Source: Enterovibrio norvegicus FF-33 (lineage in GTDB: Bacteria > Pseudomonadota > Gammaproteobacteria > Enterobacterales > Vibrionaceae). Taken from it: 33,630 nt of DNA. The stretch lies in contig NZ_AJYD02000038.1 of assembly GCF_000286835.2 (NCBI RefSeq), positions 2,310,388 through 2,344,017 of the forward strand. The letters are read 5' to 3'. The notes beneath the pieces were generated by a model, which was not told where the DNA came from, did not search any database, and worked only from the letters and a program-made list of their open reading frames with translations. Below, piece after piece: positions 24,250 through 32,715 of the stretch (positions within the stretch are counted from its first letter, which is position 1; every line of letters begins with the position of its first letter). The position numbers and the translations under genes are program-made.

Positions 24250-24846
24250 CTACTCTACCCCACACGCCCCCAACACCACATTGACAACATGCTCAATATT
24301 GTCGTCGATGTCCTTTCCTTCTGGGATAGCACGCATGTCGAAAACTTGTGGCCACAGGAACATGCCGTTGAACAGGCTCGAATAGGTGTTAGTGAAAAGC
24401 TCGGGGGTCATGTTTTTAAGCTTGCCCGCTTCTAGTCCTTCAGCAAACCATGCCGATAGTGCTTTGGCATTATAGAGCTTGGAAATGATGGTGTGCGCCA
24501 TGTCAGGTTGGCGCAGAAACTCGATCAAGATGACGCGCGTGAGCGGAATGCCGTAGGAGTGATAAAGAATATCGACTTCCTTTCGGCTAATGGCTTTTAG
24601 CTGTTCATACGCGCTGATTTCTGGGTCAAACGGATAGCTGACGGTTTCATCGATCGACGCTTGAATGATAGCGAGCACCGATTCAAACAACACCTCTTTA
24701 CTTTCAAAATGGCGATACAGCGTGCGCTTAGACACTTCTGCCGAGGTGCATACCCTGTCCATGTTCGCTGCGATAAAACCATATCGAATGAATTCTTCTC
24801 TCGCCGCATTGATGATGGCCAGACGTTTTTGTTCCGAGCGTGTCAT
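24250..24846 (-). CDS. TetR-family repressor of the adjacent RND efflux pump
   Basis: 198 residues. The N-terminal helix-turn-helix (about residues 8-50: IINAAREEFIRYGFIAANMD, AEVSKRTLYRHFESKEVLFE) is typical of TetR/AcrR repressors. The C-terminal helical ligand domain resembles the AefR-like C-terminal type (RVILIEFLRQPDMAHTI, LFNGMFLWPQVF). It is transcribed divergently from the membrane-fusion and RND genes, and two palindromic sites lie in between, so it most likely represses the pump and itself until a drug or metabolite binds. A good ribosome site (GGAG) lies nine bases before the ATG. Confidence 0.9.
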   Translation of the reverse strand: MTRSEQKRLAIINAAREEFIRYGFIAANMDRVCTSAEVSKRTLYRHFESKEVLFESVLAIIQASIDETVSYPFDPEISAYEQLKAISRKEVDILYHSYGIPLTRVILIEFLRQPDMAHTIISKLYNAKALSAWFAEGLEAGKLKNMTPELFTNTYSSLFNGMFLWPQVFDMRAIPEGKDIDDNIEHVVNVVLGACGVE

Positions 24847-24898
24847 TACATTTCTCCGTTTACCGACACACCAACTTTAGCAAGGCAGATCACCAAAG

Positions 24899-24914
24899 TA
24901 TACTTTTGAGTTTA
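24899..24914. promoter_or_regulatory. TetR operator candidate 1 (imperfect)
   Basis: TATACTTTTGAGTTTA shows the same arm layout (TAnACT ... GAGTTTA) as the perfect site 40 bases downstream. Centre-to-centre spacing is 40 bases, about four helical turns. It overlaps the -35 region of the pump promoter. Confidence 0.55.
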
Positions 24915-24939
24915 CCTTTTCGGAAAACATGCATAAAAT
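24911..24939 (+). promoter_or_regulatory. Probable promoter of the efflux operon
   Basis: TTTACC (24911-24916, 4 of 6) and TAAAAT (24934-24939, 5 of 6) with a 17-base spacer. Both palindromic sites overlap its ends, a layout suited to repression. Confidence 0.5.
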
Positions 24940-24954
24940 AAACTCCAGAGTTTA
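24939..24954. promoter_or_regulatory. TetR operator candidate 2 (perfect arms)
   Basis: TAAACTC-CA-GAGTTTA has perfect 7-base inverted arms and lies at the expected transcription start of the efflux operon. It is the best match for the binding site of the divergent TetR protein. Confidence 0.65.
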
Positions 24955-25047
24955 CTTCTAGGCATTTGAACGCACCAGAAGTCACCAACAAACACAAAAA
25001 CCTTCATACAGTGGTCGCGCCTGACCCTTCTTTCTAAGGAGAAAAAG

Positions 25048-26169
25048 GTGAACATGGTTTCTAAAAAGTCTGCATTGGCAACATTCAAAGCCAATACCCT
25101 CGCTGCGAGCATCGCGGTGTCTGTACTTCTATTGAGTGGATGTGGCGAGAAAGAGGTTCAGCAAATTTCTGCACCTGTGATTAAACCAGCCCTTACCGAA
25201 CTCGTATCTGCGCGTGCCAGTGATGAACTGAGTTTCAATGGCGTGATCCGAGCGGCAGAGCGTGCCGATTTGGCGTTTCGTGTTGGCGGCCGTCTCACCG
25301 ATGTGTTCGTGAAAGAAGGCGACCAAGTAAAAGAAGGTCAAGTGCTAGCAATGCTCGATGCGCGTGATGCGAAAACCGCGTTGGAATCGGCCAAGCTAGA
25401 ACTGAAAAACACCGAAGTTGAATACCGCCGTGCGAAGGCGATTTTCGACAAAAGCCAAGCCATTTCGAAAAGCGATTTGGACGCCATTACTACGCGCTAC
25501 GACTTAGCGAAAAACCGCGTCGATGACGCCACGCGTCAACTTGAATACACCGAGTTGAAAGCTCCATTCGATGGCATCATTGGTCGTAAATTCGTCGATA
25601 ACCACGTTCAAATTCAAGCCAACGAAACCATTGTTGCTTTGCATGATTTGAGTGATTTGGAAGTCGTGATCAACATTCCTCATAAAGTGATGTTATCTGG
25701 CTTGAATCAAACCAAAGCCATGGCCGAGCTTTCCGCCATTCCGGGTCAACAATTCCCGCTGGTTTTGCGTACTTACGCCACCGAAGCCGACCCTGTTTCC
25801 CAAACCTACCCTGTCGTCTTGGGCTTTGATGATTTGAAAGGCTTCCGCGCTTTGCCGGGTATGGCAGTAAAAGTTGTCCCTGCTGACGCGAGCGATGGTC
25901 ACGAGCAAGCGCAGATTTTGACGGTGCCGCTGACTGCGGTTGTTCCTGATAACCAAGGCAAACAATTCGTGTGGGTGATCAACGCCGACAACCAAGCCGA
26001 AAAACGCTTTATCGAAGTGGGTGCATTAAGCAAAAACCGCATCGTGGTGAAAAGTCACCTCGCGCAAGGTGAGCGTGTGGTGATCGCGGGTGTATCGAGC
26101 ATTCGCGAAGGGTTGGAAGTGCGTCCTTATACCGACAACACGTCTACCAAAAACAATGGCGGAGCGTAA
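25048..26169 (+). CDS. RND efflux periplasmic adaptor (membrane fusion) lipoprotein
   Basis: 373 residues. The N-terminus carries a lipobox (LLSGC, Cys32), so the mature protein is lipid-anchored on the periplasmic side. The order of domains is that of AcrA/MexA-type adaptors: a lipoyl-like half (ERADLAFRVGGRLTDVFVKE), a coiled-coil hairpin (about 100-165; ESAKLELKNTEVEYRRAKAI), the second lipoyl half (LEYTELKAPFDGIIGRKFVD), then beta-barrel and membrane-proximal domains. It joins the RND pump to an outer-membrane channel that is not encoded here. GTG 25048 has AAGGAG six bases upstream; ATG 25054 with AAGGTG is an alternative. The RND gene starts 3 bases after the stop. Confidence 0.93.
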   Translation: MNMVSKKSALATFKANTLAASIAVSVLLLSGCGEKEVQQISAPVIKPALTELVSARASDELSFNGVIRAAERADLAFRVGGRLTDVFVKEGDQVKEGQVLAMLDARDAKTALESAKLELKNTEVEYRRAKAIFDKSQAISKSDLDAITTRYDLAKNRVDDATRQLEYTELKAPFDGIIGRKFVDNHVQIQANETIVALHDLSDLEVVINIPHKVMLSGLNQTKAMAELSAIPGQQFPLVLRTYATEADPVSQTYPVVLGFDDLKGFRALPGMAVKVVPADASDGHEQAQILTVPLTAVVPDNQGKQFVWVINADNQAEKRFIEVGALSKNRIVVKSHLAQGERVVIAGVSSIREGLEVRPYTDNTSTKNNGGA

Positions 26170-26172
26170 TCG

Positions 26173-29100
26173 ATGGACTTAGCACGCATCACCATCGCCA
26201 AACGCACCAGTGTTTGGGTATTGATTGCCCTCGTACTGCTGGGTGGCTACATCAGTTACTTAAAGCTCGGGCGCTTTGAAGATCCCGAGTTCGTTATCCG
26301 TCAGGCCGTGATCAACACCGCTTACTCGGGTGCAACCGCACAAGAAGTGTCAGACGAAGTCACGGACGTGATTGAAGGCGCGGTGCAATCGCTTCAAGAA
26401 CTCAAAGAGGTGAAATCCGTCTCGAAGCAAGGCATGTCCGAAGTCACGGTCGAAATCAAACTCGAATTCGCCAACAGCGCGGCGGATTTACAACAGGTGT
26501 GGGACAAACTTCGCCGTAAGATTTCAGACGCGCAGCGACAGCTCCCTCCCGGTGCTGGCCCTTCTATCGTCAACGATGATTTCGCCGACGTATATGCCCT
26601 CTTCTTTGCCGTCACTGGCGAAGGGTTTACCGACAAACAGCTGCAAGATTACGTCGATACCTTACGTCGTGACTTAGTGCTGGTACCAGGCGTCGCCAAA
26701 ACCGCCACGTTAGCCGAGCAACAAGAAACCATCTTTGTTGAAATCTCCAGCGAACGTTTAGCGAAATTCGGCGTATCTGCGGAGAAAGTCTACCAAGTGC
26801 TGCAAAAGCAGAACATGGTGACTGTGGCTGGCAGCATCGAAACCGATGCCATGCGCATTCCGGTGATCCCAAGCTCAAGCATTGATTCGTTCGCTGACTT
26901 GAAGAACCTGCAAATCGCCGTCGGCAACAACAATACCGTGCTGCGTTTGGGCGACATTGCCGACGTCACGCGCGGCTACAAAGAACCGGCATCTATGTTG
27001 ATGCGCTACAACGGCGAACGTGCGATTGGCTTTGGTATCTCCAATGTCACTGGCGGTAACGTTGTCGACATGGGCGATGCGGTAAAAGCGCGCATTGCAG
27101 AGTTGGATGACCAACGCCCATTGGGGATGGAACTGCACGTTATTTCCATGCAGTCCGACTCGGTGCGTGATTCTGTCACCAACTTCATTGATAACCTGAT
27201 TGCCGCTGTTGCCATCGTCTTTGTCGTGTTGCTGCTGTTCATGGGCGTGCGCTCTGGCGTGATCATCGGCTTCGTTTTGCTGCTGACCGTCGCGGGCACA
27301 CTGTGCGTGATGTTGATTGAAGACATCGCCATGCAGCGCATTTCATTGGGTGCGTTGATCATCGCGCTGGGCATGTTGGTGGACAACGCCATCGTGGTGA
27401 CAGACGGTATTCTGGTGCGCTTCCAGCAGAACCCAGATGAAGACCGTGAAACCATTGTTTCAGAGGTGGTGAATGCCACCAAATGGCCACTGCTTGGCGG
27501 CACTGTCGTCGGTATCTGTGCGTTCAGTGCGATTGGTTTGTCCCCTTCAGACATGGGCGAATACGCAGGTTCCCTGTTCTGGGTGATCTTGTATTCCATG
27601 TTCTTGAGCTGGGTGTTTGCCGTCACCATCACGCCGATGCTTTGTTTGGATTTCCTCAAAGTGAAAGCGGTAAAAGCCGACCAAAAACCGGGCCGCGTTG
27701 TGACCGCCTACAAAGGCTTGCTGCAATGGGTATTGGCGCACCGCGCAGTAAGTTCGTTGATGTTACTTGGCACACTCGCCACCGCGATGTGGAGCGTGCA
27801 ATTCGTGCCACCGGGCTTTATGCCAGAATCACAACGTGCGCAGTTTGTGGTAGATGTTTACTTGCCACAAGGCTCTGATATCAAGCGAACCGAAGCGCTG
27901 GTTGCGAACATTGAAAAAGATGTGCAAGCCAAAGAAGGCATCACCAATATCTCTAGCTTCATTGGCGGCGGTGGTTTGCGTTTCATGCTGACCTACGCAC
28001 CCGAAGCGCGTAACCCAAGCTACGGTCAATTGCTGATCGACATCGACGACTACAAGAAGATCGCGCCACTGCTTGGCGAACTGCAACACGCGCTTTCTGT
28101 GAAATACCCAGATGCGTCTATCAAGGTATGGAAGTTCATGCTTGGTCGCGGGGGCGGCAAGAAAATTGAAGCAGGCTTTAAAGGCCCAGACAGCGCTGTG
28201 TTGCGTGAGCTGGCTGAAAAAGCCAAAGCCATCATGCTTAACGATTCAAACCTGATTGCCGTGCAAGATGATTGGCGTCAGCAAGTGCCAGTGCTACGCC
28301 CTGTTTATTCCGCGGAAGAAGCACAGCGCTATGGCTTGACGACACAAGAGATCAACCAAGCGATTGCGCAGACCTTGTCAGGCCGCAATGTTGGCGTGTA
28401 CCGCGAAGGTAATGATTTGATCCCGATTGTAGTGCGCTCGCCAGAAACGGAACGTAACCATCAGCGCGCGATTGAGAACACCGAAGTGTTTAGCCACACC
28501 GTCGGCGGTTTCATTCCTGTTAGCCAAGTCGTGGAATCGGTCGATGTGGTGTACCAAGATGACATGCTACGTCGTATTGACCGCACCCCAACCATTCTGG
28601 TGCAAGCTGACCCTGCCCCAGGCGTGTTAACGGCAGATGCGTTCAACAAGGTTCGCACGGAAATTGAAGCCCTCGAATTGCCCGCAGGTTATACCCTGAA
28701 ATGGTACGGCGAATACAAGGCATCAAAAGACGCGAACGAAGGTTTGGTGATTTCAGCGCCATACGGTTTTGCCGCGATGATTTTGTCCGTCATCTTCATG
28801 TTCAATGCCATTCGTCAGCCATTGGTTATTTGGTTAACTGCACCACTCGCCATCATTGGTGTGACGGTCGGTTTGATCATCTTCCAAACGCCGTTTGAGT
28901 TTATGGCGATACTCGGCTTCTTGAGCCTGATCGGGATGATGGTGAAAAACGCCATTGTGTTGGTCGACCAAGCCGACGTAGAAATCAAAGACGGAAAAAC
29001 CGCCTACCACGCGATTATCGACGCCGCACTCAGCCGCGCAAGGCCGGTATTGCTGGGCGCATTAACCACCATCTTAGGTGTCGCTCCCCTTTTGGTAGAC

Positions 29101-29223
29101 CCGTTCTTCAAGAGTATGGCCGTCACCATCATGTTTGGCCTGCTGTTCGCGACAATCCTAACCTTGGTGGTTATCCCGTTGTTCTATGCCATCTTCTTCC
29201 GTGTGAAGATGGAAGCGGCTTGA
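26173..29223 (+). CDS. RND-family multidrug efflux permease
   Basis: 1016 residues, full length for the hydrophobe/amphiphile efflux (AcrB/MexF-like) RND family. Twelve membrane spans and two large periplasmic loops are visible (about 40-335 and 555-865). The proton-relay region of span 4 reads LGMLVDNAIVVTDG with Asp404. Most AcrB-type pumps have two adjacent Asp here; this one has DN, as in several other RND subfamilies. Span 10 has GMMVKNAIVLVDQ with the relay Lys. It works as a trimer with the adaptor encoded 3 bases upstream and a TolC-type channel. Substrate cannot be told from sequence. Expression is probably controlled by the divergent TetR repressor. Confidence 0.95.
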   Translation: MDLARITIAKRTSVWVLIALVLLGGYISYLKLGRFEDPEFVIRQAVINTAYSGATAQEVSDEVTDVIEGAVQSLQELKEVKSVSKQGMSEVTVEIKLEFANSAADLQQVWDKLRRKISDAQRQLPPGAGPSIVNDDFADVYALFFAVTGEGFTDKQLQDYVDTLRRDLVLVPGVAKTATLAEQQETIFVEISSERLAKFGVSAEKVYQVLQKQNMVTVAGSIETDAMRIPVIPSSSIDSFADLKNLQIAVGNNNTVLRLGDIADVTRGYKEPASMLMRYNGERAIGFGISNVTGGNVVDMGDAVKARIAELDDQRPLGMELHVISMQSDSVRDSVTNFIDNLIAAVAIVFVVLLLFMGVRSGVIIGFVLLLTVAGTLCVMLIEDIAMQRISLGALIIALGMLVDNAIVVTDGILVRFQQNPDEDRETIVSEVVNATKWPLLGGTVVGICAFSAIGLSPSDMGEYAGSLFWVILYSMFLSWVFAVTITPMLCLDFLKVKAVKADQKPGRVVTAYKGLLQWVLAHRAVSSLMLLGTLATAMWSVQFVPPGFMPESQRAQFVVDVYLPQGSDIKRTEALVANIEKDVQAKEGITNISSFIGGGGLRFMLTYAPEARNPSYGQLLIDIDDYKKIAPLLGELQHALSVKYPDASIKVWKFMLGRGGGKKIEAGFKGPDSAVLRELAEKAKAIMLNDSNLIAVQDDWRQQVPVLRPVYSAEEAQRYGLTTQEINQAIAQTLSGRNVGVYREGNDLIPIVVRSPETERNHQRAIENTEVFSHTVGGFIPVSQVVESVDVVYQDDMLRRIDRTPTILVQADPAPGVLTADAFNKVRTEIEALELPAGYTLKWYGEYKASKDANEGLVISAPYGFAAMILSVIFMFNAIRQPLVIWLTAPLAIIGVTVGLIIFQTPFEFMAILGFLSLIGMMVKNAIVLVDQADVEIKDGKTAYHAIIDAALSRARPVLLGALTTILGVAPLLVDPFFKSMAVTIMFGLLFATILTLVVIPLFYAIFFRVKMEAA

Positions 29224-29247
29224 GCGCTAAAGCTGAAATGTAGAAAG

Positions 29248-29277
29248 CAAAACGCCACGTGATTACGTGGCGTTTTT
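29248..29277 (+). terminator. Terminator of the efflux operon
   Basis: ACGCCACGT (29252-29260) and ACGTGGCGT (29265-29273) form a perfect 9-bp stem with loop GATT, flanked by A and T runs. It also marks the left limit of the repeat-rich accessory region. Confidence 0.92.
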
Positions 29278-29514
29278 GTAGGTGCTTAAAGAACAGCCGC
29301 TTTGCTCGAAAGTGTGTTGGAGAGCTGACTTTTTTACGCATCAAGTTGCGCAAATTACTGTACTATCAGCAGTATGAATGCACAGTATGTAATGCTGTTC
29401 AAATGAACGGCATTATGAATATAGTGAAAAAGCAAATATTTAGGTCGGGATGCCTGATTTTGGACAAAACGGGCAAGTTGCTCGCTGAGAAGTTGTTATG
29501 GGTTAGTGGTAAGT

Positions 29515-30165
29515 ATGAATATTTCCGAGAAAAATACTCTATCTGTCTTCGAAGTTTTGGGTATATCGTTAAACAAGATCGCAGAGTCACACAGCAAAAC
29601 GCCTGACTTCGAGGCAAAGCTAGATGGGAATCGAATCTTGGTCGAAGTTAAAGAAATACGTGAGAATCCGGATGAGAAAGAAGTATTAAATCGCTTTAAC
29701 GAAAATAATTTAGTTTCAATGTCGGTTAACCTAGATGGGAAGCGATTTCAAAAAGCTCTTTCTGAAGCAAATCGTCAACTAAAAGGCTACTCGAATGCAA
29801 AAGATTTTTGTGTTGTGGCGATCGAAGATGTTCGAGAATTTGCTGTTCGCTCTGAGTCACCTATATTCGAACTTCATCAAGCTATGTTTGGCGAATATAT
29901 CTCATGGCTAGGCATTGATGATCGAACTATTTGTATTGATAGTCACGGTAAATCACGTGCCTTGAGTTATCGGAAAAACACAAGCATTTCTTGTGCTGTT
30001 CTAGTATTCGGTAGCAAACAACTTACTGAAATTTCCGCAATTTGTATTCATAATAAATTTGCAAAAAATCCATTTCCTGAAGGTGTATTTGCTAAAGCTG
30101 GGTATCGAGAATATAAGTCAGAGCTTATCGAACAAAGAGAACAGTTAGTGGAAATTAACTCATAA
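29515..30165 (+). CDS. Orphan PD-(D/E)XK-like protein (putative nuclease fold)
   Basis: 216 residues from ATG 29515; the frame can start at GTG 29506. Residues 30-46 read PDFEAKLDGNRILVEVK: Pro30-Asp31, then hydrophobic strand residues and Glu44-Val-Lys46, the spacing of the PD-(D/E)XK nuclease core. A Gln-containing helix follows (ALSEANRQLK, about 81-90), then FCVVAIEDV, another core-like strand. No DNA-binding or other domain is seen, so it may be a nuclease, a nicking enzyme or a non-catalytic member. The gene lies between the efflux terminator and repeat A (56 bases after the stop). Codon use and AT-content differ from the genes to the left, which suggests horizontal transfer. Ribosome site weak. 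Confidence 0.7.
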   Translation: MNISEKNTLSVFEVLGISLNKIAESHSKTPDFEAKLDGNRILVEVKEIRENPDEKEVLNRFNENNLVSMSVNLDGKRFQKALSEANRQLKGYSNAKDFCVVAIEDVREFAVRSESPIFELHQAMFGEYISWLGIDDRTICIDSHGKSRALSYRKNTSISCAVLVFGSKQLTEISAICIHNKFAKNPFPEGVFAKAGYREYKSELIEQREQLVEINS

Positions 30166-30222
30166 CAGATTTTTCAAGAGTAATTCGGCACTTGTGCATT
30201 GTAGAACAAGTGAATTGAATAG

Positions 30223-30421
30223 CGGGGACAGGCACTTTTAGAAAATAAAAATATTATCAGTTGCATACATTCAGTGCCCTCAAGCTCTAAGACGCCTAGT
30301 AAATATGAATGGTTGCCTTTTGAACGATATCCTTTTCATTTTGTTTGATTGCCAACCATTTTGATTACTAATGACCAAACCCCGTTCATCTCTCATCAGT
30401 ATCGACGCAACTCCTTACTAT
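30223..30421 (+). repeat. Repeat copy A (REP/RAYT-type unit)
   Basis: Starts with CGGGGACAGGCACTTTTAG, then shared segments (TACATTCAGTGCCCTCAAGC, ATCCTTTTCAT), an inverted pair (AATGGTTGCC at 30308-30317, GCCAACCATT at 30351-30360), and ends in the first 17 codons of a RAYT gene (ATG 30371, MTKPRSSLISIDATPYY). It begins 57 bases after the orphan nuclease-like gene and is directly joined to copy B. Confidence 0.85.
30371..30421 (+). pseudogene. RAYT transposase 5' fragment in copy A
   Basis: 17 codons, MTKPRSSLISIDATPYY, matching the start of REP-associated tyrosine transposases. The frame then runs into copy B (GEIAGTGTF...) and stops about 44 codons from the ATG. Not functional. Confidence 0.75.
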
Positions 30422-30431
30422 GGCGAGATAG

Positions 30432-30551
30432 CGGGGACAGGCACTTTTAGAAAAGTACTATATTATCAACTGTATACATTCAGTGCCCTCAAGCTCAAAG
30501 ACGCTTAGTTAAGATGAATGGTCGGCCTTGGAACGATATCCTTTTCATATT
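30432..30551 (+). repeat. Repeat copy B (truncated)
   Basis: Same unit as copy A: CGGGGACAGGCACTTTTAG, then TACATTCAGTGCCCTCAAGC and GAATGGTCGGC. It ends at ATCCTTTTCATATT, so the right arm of the inverted repeat and the RAYT start are missing. Copy C begins five bases later. Confidence 0.85.
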
Positions 30552-30556
30552 AATAT

Positions 30557-30905
30557 CGGGGACAGGCAATTTTAGAAAAGCACAATATTATCAATTTCAT
30601 ACATTCAGTGCCCTCAAGCTCAAAGATGCCTAGTAAAGATGAATGGTTGGCTTCAGAACGATATGCTTTTCATATTGTTTGATTGCCAACCATTTTGATT
30701 GCTAATGACTAAGCCCCGTTCATCCCTCATCAGTATCGACGCAACCCCTTACTATCACAGCGTTTCACGTTGTGTTCGGCGATCATTTCTTTGTGGGTAT
30801 GATGAAAAAGCCCAGCAATCCTATGAACACCGCAGAGGGTGGATTGAGAAGCAACAAATTTCACTAAAGGTTGAATCCATCATATTAATTGTCAATCATA
30901 TTTAA
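30557..30905 (+). repeat. Repeat copy C with the longest RAYT fragment
   Basis: CGGGGACAGGCAATTTTAG at the start, a perfect 10-bp inverted pair AATGGTTGGC (30642-30651) / GCCAACCATT (30685-30694), then a RAYT start ATG at 30705. The match to copy D continues to about 30820 (TATGATGAAAAAGCCCAGC). Beyond that only copy C is informative. Confidence 0.85.
30705..30905 (+). pseudogene. Truncated RAYT (REP-associated tyrosine transposase)
   Basis: 66 codons. The N-terminal part, MTKPRSSLISIDATPYYHSV then SRCVRRSFLCGYD and QSYEHRRGWIEKQ, is the unmistakable beginning of Y1-type RAYT proteins (about 200-330 residues in full). After that the sequence degenerates (QQISLKVESIILIVNHI, stop). The HUH histidine pair and the catalytic tyrosine are missing, so it cannot transpose. 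Known RAYTs act on REP palindromes next to their gene, which fits the repeat upstream. Confidence 0.85.
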
Positions 30906-30960
30906 AACACCAATTAATTAGTTTTTTAATTGTGGGACACTGACTTTTAAACGTTTCTTG

Positions 30961-30966
30961 TATAAT
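30961..30966 (+). promoter_or_regulatory. Consensus -10 box upstream of the orphan membrane gene
   Basis: A perfect TATAAT at 30961-30966, 151 bases before the next gene. No good -35 is found 16-18 bases upstream. GTGGGACACTGACTTTTAA (30932-30950), just before it, resembles the repeat motif GGGGACAGGCACTTTTAG. Tentative. Confidence 0.35.
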
Positions 30967-30996
30967 CTAGTCATCAAGAACCTGTAATTCCTTTCA

Positions 30997-31028
30997 CTTG
31001 AACGTGTTGTTATCGAGACACATTCAAG
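30997..31028 (+). other. 11-bp hairpin in the leader of the orphan membrane gene
   Basis: CTTGAACGTGT (30997-31007) and ACACATTCAAG (31018-31028) pair with one mismatch around a 10-base loop. No T-run; role unknown. Confidence 0.4.
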
Positions 31029-31116
31029 CAAAACACGACACTATACTTCCTTTTCGTTGTTTATTAAAAATTTTTATAAAATCCAAATGTTACATCATTA
31101 GGCAAAGGAGTAGATA

Positions 31117-31653
31117 ATGAAAAAGTACATTCCCCATATAATCAGCATGGCTGCATTTTCCATATCCCTGTCAACATTTTATTTGACATTTCACATGGAA
31201 AATAATGTTGATATATTTATAGCTAAATACTTAGAGGCAGGCCCAGATAGCACTACTGGTAACCATGTTATAACAGTACCACTTACATTCACTAATAGAG
31301 GGGCGGTGTCTAGTGTGGTTCAGCATATGGACATTCTAGCCGAACATTTACCAACCGGAGATACAGAAGTTTTTTCTGCACGTTTTTTTAGAAAACACAA
31401 TATAATTGAAAGTGGTTTCGTTCCAATTTCAATAAATGGAAGAAGTTCTTATTCTAATGTAATTGCATTTTACGCTCCGGATGATGGAATTAAGATCATG
31501 GGCCGCCGTGGGACTTATTCCCTAACGCTACATGCATACAATACTTTGGATTCAAAACCATTTTACACAAAGAAAATCACATATTCGACAACGGAAACTG
31601 GTCTGAGGAAATTTAATAACGGATGGAATTATGAATTCAGCGCTTCGAACTAG
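31117..31653 (+). CDS. Orphan single-anchor membrane protein
   Basis: 178 residues; family not recognised. One N-terminal hydrophobic segment (about residues 5-26, HIISMAAFSISLSTFYLTFH) acts as signal anchor, so the rest is likely periplasmic. That part is rich in beta-strand-like alternation (VITVPLTFTNRGAVSSVVQ, SRFF, VIAFYAP, TYSLTLHAY) and could be an immunoglobulin-like sandwich. AAAGGAG six bases before the ATG is a strong ribosome site. Between repeat copies C and D; copy D begins 17 bases after the stop. AT-rich compared with the left part of the window. Confidence 0.75.
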   Translation: MKKYIPHIISMAAFSISLSTFYLTFHMENNVDIFIAKYLEAGPDSTTGNHVITVPLTFTNRGAVSSVVQHMDILAEHLPTGDTEVFSARFFRKHNIIESGFVPISINGRSSYSNVIAFYAPDDGIKIMGRRGTYSLTLHAYNTLDSKPFYTKKITYSTTETGLRKFNNGWNYEFSASN

Positions 31654-31670
31654 TCATTTTGCCGGAACAA

Positions 31671-31936
31671 CGGGGACAGGCACTCTTAGAAAAGCACAAT
31701 TTTATCAGTTGCATACATTCAGTGCCCTCAAATTCAAAGACGCTTAGTAAAGATGAATGGTTGCCTTTTGAACTATATCCTTTTCATGTTGTTTGATTGC
31801 CAACCATTTTGATTACTAATGACCAGACCCCGTTCATCTCTCATCAGTATCGACGCAACCCCTTACTATCACTGCGTTTCACGTTGTGTTCGGTGATCAT
31901 TTCTTTGTGGGTATGATGAAAAAGCCCAGCGATCCC
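31671..31936 (+). repeat. Repeat copy D
   Basis: Starts with CGGGGACAGGCACTCTTAG 17 bases after the preceding stop and keeps the whole unit: TACATTCAGTGCCCTCAA, inverted pair AATGGTTGCC / GCCAACCATT (about 31756-31807), then a RAYT start. The match to copy C ends near 31936, after which the sequence is unrelated. Confidence 0.85.
31819..31936 (+). pseudogene. RAYT fragment with premature stop (copy D)
   Basis: ATG 31819 opens MTRPRSSLISIDATPYYHCV then SRCVR, and TGA at 31894-31896 replaces the CGA (Arg) codon of copy C by a single base change. Reading through, SFLCGYDEKAQRS continues and then diverges. The copy keeps HCVSRCVR, nearer to intact RAYTs than HSVSRCVR in copy C. Confidence 0.8.
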
Positions 31937-32197
31937 TTAGCAACGTTTTCCAAGCAATGGCAGCTAGAACATATAAACTGTGAATCACTCCGTATGCCTC
32001 TGACATAAAAGACTAATTAGCGCGAGATACTGTTACCATCACTTTGAATATTCAGTTATCGGGCGAACAACTGAAGGTAAGCCACAGATGTATAGAAGCG
32101 AGAGTAAGAGGACATTTTGCAATCAACGCAAGAAACTGACCTTACTTGAATACGCCACCTTCAGTAAGGTTGCTATGTGTAGAAAAGGAATATTGAA

Positions 32198-32686
32198 TTG
32201 CTAAAACAATGGATGAAATTACTAAGCGCGTTCACCTTGGGCGCAGCATTTTGCTTTACCATTGGACTCTATTTCGTCAGTAATATCGTAGACCGTAACA
32301 ATGAACTGATTTCAAAAATGGCGCAAGGCCAACTAGATTTATCCCGATACTCTTATAGCAATGAAGCAAATGAAATCATAAAAGCATCTAACGCCCTCGC
32401 CATTGAATCGTCTTGTGACGGAGAACTTTCGTCAGATATACCCGAAGCACTCTCTTTAACTAGCTTATTTTTGGGTACTATCACACAACAAACATCAAAG
32501 ACTTATGAGCAGTCTATAGCGACTGCGCTCATCGTTCAAAGTCACCTTCGGGATAATGGCAAAATTGAAGCCGCCGACTCGCTTCTTGTCGCAATGAAAA
32601 GTTACTGTGAGGCAAACATCAACATTTTCATGAGCTGTGAAAAAATAGATAACACCCTACCGAGCTCTCAGCCAGATTGCGGATAG
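32198..32686 (+). CDS. Orphan small membrane-anchored protein with TTG start
   Basis: 162 residues; family not recognised. A hydrophobic segment at about residues 8-30 (LSAFTLGAAFCFTIGLYFVS) anchors it, and the remainder is helical and hydrophilic, with four cysteines (in the mature part about residues 69, 137, 146, 161) that could form disulfides. TTG 32198 has AAAAGGAA eight bases upstream, while the later in-frame ATG 32213 has no ribosome site, so TTG is preferred. The gene lies between repeat copies D and E; copy E starts about 26 bases after the stop. Confidence 0.65.
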   Translation: MLKQWMKLLSAFTLGAAFCFTIGLYFVSNIVDRNNELISKMAQGQLDLSRYSYSNEANEIIKASNALAIESSCDGELSSDIPEALSLTSLFLGTITQQTSKTYEQSIATALIVQSHLRDNGKIEAADSLLVAMKSYCEANINIFMSCEKIDNTLPSSQPDCG

Positions 32687-32715
32687 AAAATCAAAACAAC
32701 GGAAAGGCGGAATAG

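Noticed and set aside
29259-29606. 115-codon plus-strand ORF before the orphan nuclease gene
   Set aside because: It begins in the efflux terminator and overlaps the nuclease-like gene in another frame; no family signature.
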